Below are positions 22,566 to 32,239 of a stretch of 64,000 nt of DNA, piece by piece (position 1 is the stretch's first letter; each line of letters starts with the position of its first letter). This DNA comes from Hyaloscypha bicolor E. Its lineage: Eukaryota > Ascomycota > Leotiomycetes > Helotiales > Hyaloscyphaceae. The stretch spans positions 1,364,001 to 1,428,000 of the forward strand of contig NW_020194555.1 of the NCBI RefSeq assembly GCF_002865645.1. The letters run 5' to 3'. Under the pieces are notes generated by a model. The model was not told the origin of the DNA and did not search any database. It worked only from the letters and a program-made list of their open reading frames with translations. The position numbers and the translations under genes were made by a program.

Positions 22566-24442
22566 GTGTGGCTTAGCCGAGTTTTCTTGTCCCCCGAGAG
22601 ATCTCGAACATCATGTCTAGTTCCTGGATTCTCTCTGGCTCGAGATGCCCTCTCTCTTCTACCTTCGGCCTTGTCCACTGTATAGAGTATAGAAAATACA
22701 AAAGAGGTTGTGGGTTCTCAAAGGAGTACAAGAGCACGTGGTTTGACGTGCGCCCAGCCGCCCCAAGATGCTGACTGAAGATTCAAGAAGCATCTCGGTG
22801 ACACTTTTGAAAATGCGACCATATTTTGCCATGTCGAACATAAATTGATAGCACTGCGTCCTTCTTGCCACGCAGGCAAACAGATCTCTTACCGGAAATC
22901 AAGACTCGGAAATTGCAGTTTTCTAGAACACGAAGAGAAACAACACCTTACTTCCGGATGCAGACATCCATTTTTGCATTTCATCCTCAGTCTTCTCAAA
23001 AAATATGATTTCTGATCGGCCGGATAGAAATATTCAATGGAAAGCTTGTGTCGGCTGAAACCTTTTGCTACGGGAGCTTGGGTGAGTGGCCTGGCTACCT
23101 GGGTGAAACCTCACTGGCAAGGGTGGCCCCATCGTTGATCGCGGCAGCGCGGATTCAGTGCAACGGACGGAGAGTCGTGACAGCAGCTTTGCTCTGGTAT
23201 CTGGAGATTGTGGGAGCTTGCTTCCAGAGATATGCGGCGTGGGATGACGGCAGGTTCCAAATTCCAAAGCTTCGATGCCGCCTTCATGGAAGGGTAACGG
23301 GTTCGAGGAGTGTGGCTGCTGCGAGGTTGCTTTTGCAGGCCACCAGGGCCTTTTGATATTGGACCATGGATGCACGAGGGAAGTTTGGCTGTTGATCCAG
23401 AGAAAAGTCTATTTAAATTTGCCGCCAAAGAGGATTCGTGGGGAGAAACCGTGCCTAACGCGTGCAGTAGTAGATTGGTGTGTCTCAAAGCCAAAATCAT
23501 CGTGGCTGGCGCGGGAGGGTCTCTCCATGAACTTCGAAAACCGGGAGATGGAGACTCTGAGAGAGATTGGAATGCCCTCCTTTTCGCCCAGCTGCAATAC
23601 AGGCCCTATGACAAGCGGCCCCTTCACGCCCGTCTCTGAGCGTCTCTCATCAGCAAGCCTCCCTCGCCATCGTGCGCTTGGATGGGCACTCGTGACTGGC
23701 TAATGTCCCATGAGAAGAGTGTAGAAGGCTGCACGGAAGGGGAACAACCCTCAGGCTGGCTACCAATGGGCGATGCGGGTCTGCCCTCCAGGTGCGCCCA
23801 GGATTGAAGTCCTAGTGGGCGTTTGGAGACAGGTGCAGAGAGGCCTGCGAGGTGCGAGATGCGAGCTGCGAGCTGCGAGTTCGCTGTGGAGGGCGCGCCA
23901 AACTGGAGAAGCAACCGCACCGCACACCTCGCTTCTTGGCAGGCAGGCGAACGGCCGCAGGGGGGAGCAAAGGCACACCCTGCACTCAGAATCAGAACAC
24001 AAGATGGCGCTCGAGCCTTTCTCCCAGTGTCCGACCACACATCCCACAACTCCTCACGACACCGTCCGCAAACCCTCACCACGACCTGCCCGCGGCTCGT
24101 CCTTGACATCGACCCCGACCTTCATTCACTGATCCATTGCGCCGCTCCCAATTGATCTGCCCACTCGACTTCACCGTGCTCTGCGTTTGTCGACTTCGGC
24201 CGCCGTCCTATAGCTTCTCCTCGCCGCCGTCGTCCTGTCCAGTCCATTCCACTCTTGCGGATTCTATCCCATTGACCGTGGAGTGGAGATTTATCGTAAA
24301 GAGCGAACGAGACCGCACTAGACAATAGCTAGGTTCCCGGTACCTATATCGTTTCCGTTTCAGCATCACGAGCCGACGACCGCAGGTCTCGACAATTCAT
24401 GAGCAAGTGAGAATTTCCTATCACGATCTTTCGACCACAAAG
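22566..24442. other. Long intergenic region upstream of Ras
   Basis: Almost 1.9 kb without a supported gene. Many overlapping ORFs of 80-160 codons occur in all frames between 23030 and 24130 because the stretch is GC-rich; none has a domain and they contradict one another. The last 300 bp (24120-24442) are pyrimidine-rich like a long 5' leader, common for fungal signalling genes. A GCGAGCT-type micro-repeat lies at about 23858-23880. Confidence 0.5.
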
Positions 24443-25352
24443 ATGGCCTCAAAGGTAAGCGCTCCCTCCTCTGCCATGCCAGCGATGCACGATGTGCTGC
24501 GCTGCTGCTGCAGGAACGAAAAAAAAACCTCGTCTCAATTGCTAATCATCTCATTGGTGGGACAGTTTTTGAGAGAGTACAAGCTTGTTGTTGTTGGCGG
24601 TGGTGGAGTCGGGAAGTCATGCTTGACCATCCAGTTGATACAGAGCCATTTCGTCGATGAATATGATCCTACGATTGAAGGTCGGTCTCCCACTCGTCAC
24701 ATAAGCATCAATGGACCCTCGCGGTGGTGATGCGGCCTGAACCCCCTGCTAACTCATGCAGATTCCTACCGCAAGCAATGCGTGATTGACGATGAGGTTG
24801 CACTGCTCGATGTCCTTGATACCGCGGGCCAGGAAGAATACTCGGCGATGAGAGAGCAATACATGCGAACGGGTGAAGGCTTCCTACTGGTGTATAGCAT
24901 CACGAGCAGGCAGAGTTTCGAGGAAATCTTGACGTTCCAGCAGCAAATTTTGAGAGTCAAGGATAAGGATTATTTCCCAATCATCGTGGTGGGCAACAAG
25001 TGTGATTTGGAAAACGAGAGACAAGTTACGAAGCAAGGTATGCAAATATTATATATTCCAGTTATACAAGTATATACGGATGATTTGCTAATGGGGCTTG
25101 TGCTGGACAGAGGGTGAAGCATTGGCGCGCTCCTTCGGCTGCAAATTCATCGAGACATCAGCAAAATCCCGCATCAACGTCGACAACGCATTCTACGATA
25201 TCGTCCGCGAGATCAGACGCTACAACAAGGAGATGGCAGGCTACACAGCAGGCGGAGGAAGTGGTTCAGGAAGCGGGGGACCGTCAGGCAAGATGGAAGT
25301 GAGCGAAGGCGAGAAGGACCGAGGCTGCTGCGGATGCTGTGCGATCATGTAG
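24443..25352 (+). CDS. ras1: Ras GTPase
   Basis: Four exons: 24443-24454 (12 nt, Met-Ala-Ser-Lys), 24566-24680, 24762-25037, 25111-25352; 214 residues. All small-GTPase boxes are present: GGGGVGKS (P-loop), effector YDPTIEDSY (spanning intron 2), [11 protein letters not shown] (switch II), NKCD and ETSAKSR. The C-terminus has a Gly/Ser-rich hypervariable region, cysteines CCGCC that could be palmitoylated, and the CAAX box CAIM for farnesylation, so it is a plasma-membrane Ras of the Ras1/RasA type, not Rap or Rho. It would act upstream of adenylate cyclase and MAP-kinase signalling in growth and morphogenesis (family knowledge). Intron 1 is 111 nt, divisible by three and free of in-frame stops, so retention would add 37 residues before the G domain. 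The gene looks intact. Confidence 0.95.
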
Positions 25353-26412
25353 AGGGGCTGCTGTGTGGTGGGGAGTAGGGTGTGGAGAAGGAGACGACCA
25401 GATCTGCAGGCTATAATGCTGCAATCTTGTGAAGAATTGAAGATGGAAAATTTAGGAACTGGGATGTGAGATGTGGAGAAGACGGATGATTAATTGCTCT
25501 ATACCTCTCATCCTGATCGGGCATCATGCAAACGATGGGGGCATTATGGATGGAGATACCTACCTACCTCAACTTCATTGGGAGATTTTCTGGGGCTATC
25601 TCTCAGCAAACAATGGAACGAAAGCAAGCAAGAAAGCAAAAACTCAAAACAAACGCACTTCAAAGTTCACTGTCAATCCTACTTGGAGAGCTTGTCGGAT
25701 TCTTGATGCCCAGCATGTTTACGGATTATTCGCCCAAACTCTCAGCATGTCAACCAACACTACGGCTTGGAACGGACTGCGATTTCGGCATTAGTCTACG
25801 TCCTTTGTTTGTGGTCTTTAAGAGCTACCAAGTCACCAAGCGTTTGCGTTTGTTTGAGCACAGGGTACAGATGTTCGATTTGGGCAGAGAGCAAGCAAGC
25901 AAGCAAGCATGAAGCCCATGAATGGCGGCGTTGATTGGGTTAAGCTTCTCTTAGTATTGCAACACGCCTTTAACGCTTTTTTAGATTGGAATGGAGTTTC
26001 GAGTTATCTATTGAGCCCCCCTGTGTACTGTGCTGGGTTTTTGCAAAGTGTGACGTGATGTTGGGTAAGTTTTTATTGATATTGTGAGGGGCTGATTGGG
26101 TGGGCAAGCGGTGGACAAAAAGCGGTACTAGATACAAGGTACTAATACTAGGTCCCGCAGTCCAGTTGTAACTGGAATGTCGTATTGTTCCATCGAGCCC
26201 TCGTACGTTCAAAACTACTTTGAAATTATCGGAACTTCGCCAAGTTATTTCATAAGATCTCACAGCGAAAATGGGGTACGGTATCAAACTCTATCAACAA
26301 CTCTATCAAAATGCTAATATTCTCTCTAATAGAAGACTCGAGCCATCTATCTCTCTCCAATGCTTACATTGTGCCCAAGTTGTTAGGGTCATTCATATCT
26401 CCCTTACCATCC
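25353..26412. other. Intergenic region
   Basis: About 1 kb between the 3' ends of ras and the leftward cysteine-rich gene. No domain in any ORF. A GCAA microsatellite (about five units) lies at 25889-25909. Confidence 0.5.
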
Positions 26413-27348
26413 TCAGTCATAGAGACCAAAGTTTGGTCCAAAGGTTGCCCATCCGTTCCCAGATCCGTCGGAGTCGTCATGGGCAGATCGATATGGGTTG
26501 TCCATATAAGTTCCATAGCAGACAATATTATGCTCCATACACTCGAAGCACGGTCGAGTATCTTCGCAGCATCGTTCGTGCCGTTCGCAGTTGTCGCATT
26601 TATCGGAGAACAGTGCTTCGCCTTGTGGACTTGCGGATCGTACTCTAGGTGGTGCTTCGTCTCTTCGGAAGAGCCTTGGCTCGACGGAGTCGGTGCCCTG
26701 GAATTCTGGTGCTGGGGCTGGCGTTGGAGCAGCCGCCATACCGTGCCCTGTTGCTAGTCGTGCAGACATTCCAGGAGCCACCTTCCGTGTAGCTTTTGCC
26801 TTCTTTGGGAGTACTGTTTGGCGACGCGGGATATCACACCCCACACATGGTAACTTTTTTCTCTTGCATGTTGTGCAAGGGAGCCCCGTCTCCACCAGAT
26901 CACACTTCTTCTTTGCCGTCTTGCAATTTGTGCATCGTGTCGACTTTGGCGTAGCATTGGTACTGTCCTGCTCTTTCACCTGCGCGAGTTCTTCCTGTTC
27001 TTGCTTTGCCGTCTTTGCTTTGCTCGCATTCGTCCGAAACGGCCGTTGATGACGGCTGAAGTCGAAGTCGGTATCAGCATCGGTGAGCTCTTCGTTGAGA
27101 GGTTGCTCTGCTTGTTGTTGTGCCGGCGGGCAAGGGTAGTTTACGTTGGGTGGGAGGAGCATTGCAAATCCGTCTCCTCCTGGAGTCAAGGGCCTATTGA
27201 GTAAAGGTCGTTGTTCTAGGGGGGTGGAGTAGAATGGTGCTGGAACGTGGAGGGTATTATTCATTGTTGTTGTGGGGACACGGTGCGGACAACGACCGAG
27301 AGCAAAAGAAGTATGATCTGGCGACAGTATTGTTCTTTGTGAGAACAT
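26413..27348 (-). CDS. Cysteine-rich protein with two Zn2Cys6-like arrays
   Basis: Intronless 311-residue frame. The first array begins CTNCKTAKKKC and continues to LPCTTCKRKKLPC, spaced C-x2-C-x6-C-x8-C-x2-C-x6-C, the classic fungal binuclear zinc cluster. The second, nearer the C-terminus, reads CDNCERHERCC then CFECMEHNIVC, with near-identical spacing (C-x2-C-x6-C-x5-C-x2-C-x6-C). A basic linker (RRQTVLPKKAKATRK) follows the first. The N-terminal third is Pro/Gln-rich. There is no fungal transcription-factor middle homology region. It may bind DNA or RNA, but the second array lacks the Lys/Arg-rich loop that contacts DNA and may serve another purpose. The start could be Met1 at 27348 or the MNNTLHV methionine 28 residues on. 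Immediately upstream the start region is duplicated. Confidence 0.7.
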   Translation of the reverse strand: MFSQRTILSPDHTSFALGRCPHRVPTTTMNNTLHVPAPFYSTPLEQRPLLNRPLTPGGDGFAMLLPPNVNYPCPPAQQQAEQPLNEELTDADTDFDFSRHQRPFRTNASKAKTAKQEQEELAQVKEQDSTNATPKSTRCTNCKTAKKKCDLVETGLPCTTCKRKKLPCVGCDIPRRQTVLPKKAKATRKVAPGMSARLATGHGMAAAPTPAPAPEFQGTDSVEPRLFRRDEAPPRVRSASPQGEALFSDKCDNCERHERCCEDTRPCFECMEHNIVCYGTYMDNPYRSAHDDSDGSGNGWATFGPNFGLYD

Positions 27349-27536
27349 TTACTCAGGTCGGATTTCATAAAAGTGGTCGGCTTGTTGTTCTTGTTGGATA
27401 GGGTTAGTAGAACTGAGAACGAAAGCCTGTTTTAGCAATAGTATTGTTCTTTGCGAGAATAATGTCAGCTCAAGTCTAATTTTCGAAAAAGTAGTCGGCT
27501 CGCTTTATTAAATTTATTTCAAGTTCTTATTGGATA
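27318..27536 (+). repeat. Diverged direct duplication at the 5' end of the cysteine-rich gene
   Basis: The segment 27318-27402 recurs at about 27433-27536. Shared words: AGTATTGTTCTTTG, GAGAA, AAAAGT.GTCGGCT and GTTCTT.TTGGATA. The left copy overlaps the first codons of the gene (minus strand); the right copy lies upstream. The right copy is more AT-rich, as if partly mutated by RIP. Confidence 0.55.
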
Positions 27537-27829
27537 TAGTAAGAGCTATTGTTATAGATGCCATTGCGCAAAATCACAGTTGACATTGCATATAATATTA
27601 TAATACCAGATCATTGCATATTGTGGACATTCAACTCTGAACTAAAGACATGTTGCTACTATCTATGAAAAGTGTGCAAATGTCACTTATAGTTTTATAA
27701 AAAAATCTATATAACAATGAAAGGAATCATAACATGACCTCAATGGGAAAAGTACATGATTGGAGAAGAGAGAGATATACATACTTGTATTGAGGGCTTC
27801 TTTCTCCGGGCCTTTCACTCCCTGGCCTT

Positions 27830-28045
27830 TCACTCGCTACCCCTGCGGCCGCATTACCATCTCTCTCTCTCTCTCTCTTCATTTGATTATCCACTCGCTA
27901 CCCTGCGGCTGTATCACCATATCTCCCCTTTACCTGATGTTCTACTCGCTCTCGCCCCCCCTGCGGCCGCATCACCGCCTTACCTGAGTAATTCTTCATA
28001 TGATCTTTCATCATTACCCCTGCGGACTCATTACCAGCTTCTTGC
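27830..28045 (+). repeat. Short tandem repeat, about 58-bp period, four copies
   Basis: The phrase CACTCGCTACCCCTGCGG followed by CCGCATTACCA occurs, with changes, at about 27833-27866, 27892-27922, 27943-27976 and 28012-28040. A CT dinucleotide run (27868-27885) sits in the first spacer. The ORF that spans this is made by the repeat and I do not call it a gene. Confidence 0.55.
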
Positions 28046-28350
28046 TGTCTTGAGTCGCCATGAACCAGAACCGTATCACGGGGAAGAATGGTCAGCTGAG
28101 ACTAGGCCGTTGCAAGAAGCATATAGTCACTTGCAAAATCAGCTTCTTTCTTTTCCCCAGAGTCACATGCAGATAGTACTGCCCATCTTTGAAGCCGACA
28201 AGGAGGTGGTTTCCCAAAAGGGTTTAGCCTCCCAATCACGTCAATAAGTGAGACATTTCCCCTCCTCTCAGCCTCATAGAAACAACGTGCAAAGTGTAGT
28301 AGTCTTTGCTAGCAGCAGCAGTTAAATTTGGCACAAGGCTACTGTTCAGC

Positions 28351-29326
28351 ATGGTTGAATCTCTAGTCAATTATTCTGGCTGTGTCAGGGCGTGGAACGA
28401 CATCGAAACAAACGTTGTGAAGTGCCGTTTCTGTGACAAGGCATCATGGCGCTCAATGCAGTGCGCTGAGTCGGATGACGAGACCCACCTTTCATCGTAT
28501 CTGAAGCACATAAAGCATATCGTCACTCAGGTAATACTAACCGACGACAACAATAACTCTCTTCTATAAGCTGCCCTAGAAGAGTTGAAGGAGGTATGCA
28601 ATCTACTAGCCGAAGCTGCCAAACTCGATCCAGCAGTCACAGATCTGCTCACATTTAAGGCTGCCGTGCTCCCTTTCATGCCATTTCGCCTCCTGTATAC
28701 GGGACCCGCACCTCGACCAGACGTGTTCCATAGCTTTATTGCGGTGAGCTACTGCTGGCACTCGCCTGAGTGGAGATCATCCGGGTCTCAGGTAGCAGAA
28801 GGAGAGTGAGCAGCATGGCTCCCGCTCAGCAATGCCAATATCGCAGGAGATGTTTCAGGCCCTAAGGGGTGTTTGTCAATCTGCAACTGAAGGGGCATAT
28901 GGATGGACCAATTCTGTATCAACCAGGGGGGCGAAGACGAGAAGCTGATATCAATAGCTGCCAGGGACCTGATCTACAAGAGCGCCCGGCTCGTGGTCAT
29001 TATACTCGAAGATATCAGCATCACCCAATCCCAGTGAGATGTCTAGGAAAAGCTCGTTTCCCACATTGCCAAGGACTTCTCAGAGTCCCTTCTACTCGAG
29101 GCGCTTCCACTCGAGACGGTGAAAGAGATCGTCAGCATGATATCACACGTTCTTTCTACCCGGTGGTTCTCCCGAGTATGGTGTCTCCATGAGCATCTTT
29201 GTAATGAGCAGTCCCTCGTTCTTGTGCCCTGGAGAGGAACCCGGGACACTGCACTCGCTCAGTCTTCAAATTCTCCAGATGATGATGGTTTATACTATTA
29301 GCCAGACAGCACCTTCGATACAGCAG
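28351..29326 (+). pseudogene. HET-domain pseudogene, 5' half
   Basis: Remains of a HET-type gene in several frames. Readable pieces in order: FKAAVLPFMPFRLLYTGP and FIAVSYCWHSPEWRS (the SY.W box) from 28630, PISQEMFQALRG near 28834, WMDQFCINQGGEDEK near 28905 in another frame, and RWFSRVWCLHEHL near 29160. Between them are stop codons (28807-28809, 29036-29038 and others) and at least two frame changes, so no HET protein can be made. The order of motifs is that of an intact HET domain. The second half of the gene lies after the piggyBac-type element (from about 32240), so the element probably landed inside it. Confidence 0.75.
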
Positions 29327-29414
29327 TGTGGGCTCCGATAAATTATCGATCGGAATTATCGATTAGTAATCGTTATCGGCTAATCGATCGATAAACGATC
29401 GATATCGATAATTA

Positions 29415-29820
29415 TCATTGATAAAAGTGGGCCCCAGCTATTAAGCGAGCCCTATTACATGAACATCTCGCTTTCTAGTTCAATTATAAACCGATTAGTA
29501 TAAAGATTAGTATAAAAGTAGACTATTATTACTATACTATTATATTTCTATTTAATAGTCTATTATATAATATAGATAATATAATTATTGCTAATACTAT
29601 CGATGCAATGGGGCTCGCTTAATGGCTGGGCCCGCTTTTATCAATAATTCCATTGATAAAAGTGGGCCCAGCCAGCCATTAAGCGAGCCCATCGATAATT
29701 CCATCGATAAAAGTGGGCCCGCCAGCCATTGAGCGAGCCCATCGATAATTCCATCGATAAAAGTGGGCCCAGCCAGCCATTAAGCGAGCCCATTGATAAT
29801 TCCATTGATAATAGTGGGTC
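29415..29820. repeat. 50-bp satellite units inside the transposon's left end
   Basis: Three near-identical units at 29650-29700, 29701-29750 and 29751-29801. Each has CATCGATAAAAGTGGGCCC, then the words AGCCAGCCATTAAGCGAGC and ATCGATAATT. A partial unit follows, an inverted copy lies at 29610-29645 (forming a hairpin with the first unit), and an older copy at 29415-29450. None is present at the right end. Confidence 0.7.
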
Positions 29821-30166
29821 CCAGGGCCTTGGCAATACTACAGTGCCACTACAGGGCCATTACAGGGCCACTACAGGGCCAATACGCTATATTTACAGGC
29901 CTTAGACCGCCTTTACAGTACTAAATCTATTAATAATAGTGGGTCCAGGGCCTTGGTAGTACTACAGGGCTACTACAGGGCTAATGCGCTATATTTATAG
30001 GCCTTATACCGCCTTTACTAAATCGGAATTCTGCTATCCGTTCAGCTGCCGCCAGGTGCGCCCGAACCGGAAGCGGAAAAACCATTATTCCGAAGGAACA
30101 CCAAAACCTGAATCTGTATTTACATGTAAACAAATCAATTAAATCATCAATTACACCACAACCACG

Positions 30167-31964
30167 ATGCCAGAAGATACTGTATTCGATTCTACCGATA
30201 AAGGAACCCTTCGGCCGAACGAAGATCCAATATGCAAGCAAGGGGCTACGTTTAAGCCTATGCAATTGCCCAATTGGGATTGGGAAATTACCTTGCCAGA
30301 GAACACCTCTCCCGATAATCCTATTACATTATTTACTATATATTATATACCTGAAATCATTAATTTGATAGTTGAGAAGACGAATCAGTATCTGCGAGAA
30401 CCTCAAGACGATTCCTGCCCTTATATACGAGCAAATGACTGGTACCCCACCTGCTCTGGAGAGATTTATCTCTACTTAGTCATTCGTATATATATGACCT
30501 TATATAAATGTAACGAGATCTCTGATTACTGGAATACGAAGGACTTTACTCCTGATTACCCGATTACAAGCTATATGAGCAGGAACCGCTTCCAGGAGTT
30601 ATATATGCGTGTGAGAATATATGGAGAGAACGTTAAAGGACCATATGCGAAAGTAAGTAAAATTGATAGTTTCTTACCTTAATATCGGCTAATATATAGT
30701 ACTTTAGGTCGAGCCCTTAAGTTCACACATTCAGGAGGTTAATTTGGGTGTTTGGAAGCCGGAACGGAACTTGGCAATTGATGAGATAATCGTATGATTT
30801 GAAGGTCGATCTAAAGAAACAACCACTGTTCCAAATAAGCCCATACCTACAGGATATAAGGTCTGGGGGGCAGCCCAGAGGGGGTTCTTACTCGTATGGA
30901 ACTGGCATATTCCTGGTCAAAAAAATGGCCCTGTGGGAGTACGTACTCCACGAGCGCTTGGTGGGATAATTAAGGCTGGAAACGGAGGAAACAAGACACA
31001 AGCAGTAGTCCTGCACTTGATTCAAAGGTTACCTGAGCCTCCTAAGGGCTCTGGCTATTACGTATACCTTGATAATCTCTTTGTTTCTACTCGTTTTGTC
31101 TAATATGCTCGCTCCCAAGGAGTCGCGATTACTAGGACTTGCAGAACAAATGGTGGGGTTATTCAGGAGCTTCTTGACCTTCAGAAATCGGATAGAAAGG
31201 ACGTAATCCCCTGGGGAGAGACCTATTCTAGGTATACGTCTAATGGAGAAGTGTGTTACGTTAGATGGAAAGATCAGGCGTTTGTTTTAATGATGTCTTC
31301 CTTTATGTCAGGTGACGAGCGTGTTTTACGGCTAAGGAAGAGGCCTAAGGAGACTTCTTCTAAAGCAAAAACTGCACGAGTACCCTTTGGTAGCCAGGCT
31401 ACAAAGGTGCTTTCGATTCCTGCAATTGCGGACGGATATAATTATCATATGGGAGCTGTGGACGAGTTTGATCACTTGACTGCTCAGAACGCTGGTTTAC
31501 GGCACGTGAGACGAGAGGGGCACCAAGCACTTGAGCACTGGCTACTTCGTACGGTTCTAATCAATTGCTATTTACTTGCTTTATATAGCGATATTCCAGA
31601 GCCTAGGCAAGTAAGCTTTAGGAGCCAGCAAGACTTTAGAAGGCAGTTAATTGGTGCTCTGGTAGCTAAATCCAGGGCTAGTGAAGTCTGTCCAAAGAGA
31701 AGGATATCGCATATTAGCCAGGGAGCAGGTAATGTGCCCCCTAGGGAGCATGAGCTAGTAAAGCTTGGTAAAAAAGGGAGGTGTGTTTACTATCAGGGGC
31801 TCCGGTTTACAGATCGGCCTAAAAAGCGAGTTGCACTAGCTCAAATCGCATCGAATCAAGGCAGGGAAAGCATAAGATATGATTCTATATATGGGTGTAA
31901 GCAATGTGATATATATCTATGTAAAGATCGTGGTTGTTTTGATGTATTTCATAAATCAAGGTAG
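30167..31964 (+). pseudogene. piggyBac-type transposase (two nonsense codons)
   Basis: DDE_Tnp_1_7-type transposase. Exon 1 is 30167-30652, intron 30653-30707 (GTAAGT ... TTTAG, 55 nt), exon 2 is 30708-31964; together 580 codons, near the usual length for piggyBac. Landmarks: IEDEII-like AIDEII (first catalytic Asp), VYLDNLFVS (second Asp), GAVDEFDHLTAQN (third Asp) and the C-terminal zinc-ribbon GCKQCDIYLCKDRGCFDVFH. The frame is broken by TGA at 30795-30797, where relatives have Arg (CGA to TGA), and TAA at 31101-31103, where Gln is expected (CAA to TAA). Both are C-to-T changes, the second in the CpA context favoured by RIP. No other damage is seen, so inactivation is recent and the element is now non-autonomous. 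Confidence 0.85.
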
Positions 31965-32239
31965 AATTAATGCTTTTGATGGTGGAATCCAGCCCTTTGA
32001 TTGGCCAGAATTAAGCGAAAACTAGTGTGCACGGACCAGGGCGCACCTGGCGGCAGCTGAACGGATAGTAAAGAAAAGGTGGTATGAGGCCTATAAATAT
32101 AGCGCATTGGCCCTGTAGTGGCCCTGTAGTGGCCCTGTAGTATTGCCAAGGCCTTAGTTCGATAATTATCGTAATCGATGGTCGATTATCGATTATCGAA
32201 AAATTAGCGCGATTATCTAATCGTCGCTTATCGAGCTTA

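Larger units (their letters stand above)
29333..32238 (+). mobile_element. piggyBac-type DNA transposon with long inverted ends
   Basis: Element of about 2.9 kb. Outer ends: GCTCCGATAA at 29333 and, inverted, TTATCGAGC ending at 32238, each followed inward by runs of TATCGAT/ATCGATAA words. Inner inverted repeats: a perfect 30-bp pair at 30034-30063 and 32039-32068 (CTATCCGTTCAGCTGCCGCC and onwards), embedded in a longer imperfect pair of about 120 bp (29940-30063 and 32039-32158) with GGGCCACTAC repeats and the phrase GCGCTATATTTATAGGCC. On the left the outer part of this repeat is present twice (29820-29920 and 29940-30030). Exact ends and target duplication are uncertain; the expected TTAA duplication is not clear. 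Confidence 0.75.

Noticed and set aside
23034..24155. Cluster of 80-160-codon ORFs in all six frames
   Set aside because: Produced by high GC and absence of stops; mutually contradictory and no recognisable domain.
25471..25912. Three overlapping plus-strand ORFs after ras
   Set aside because: In three frames, no domain; likely 3' UTR and spacer.
27756..28247. 163-codon ORF
   Set aside because: Mostly translated tandem repeat and CT run; no homology visible.
29641..29835. Minus-strand ORF with repeated WNYRWARLMAG-like units
   Set aside because: It is the translation of the 50-bp satellite units in the transposon end.
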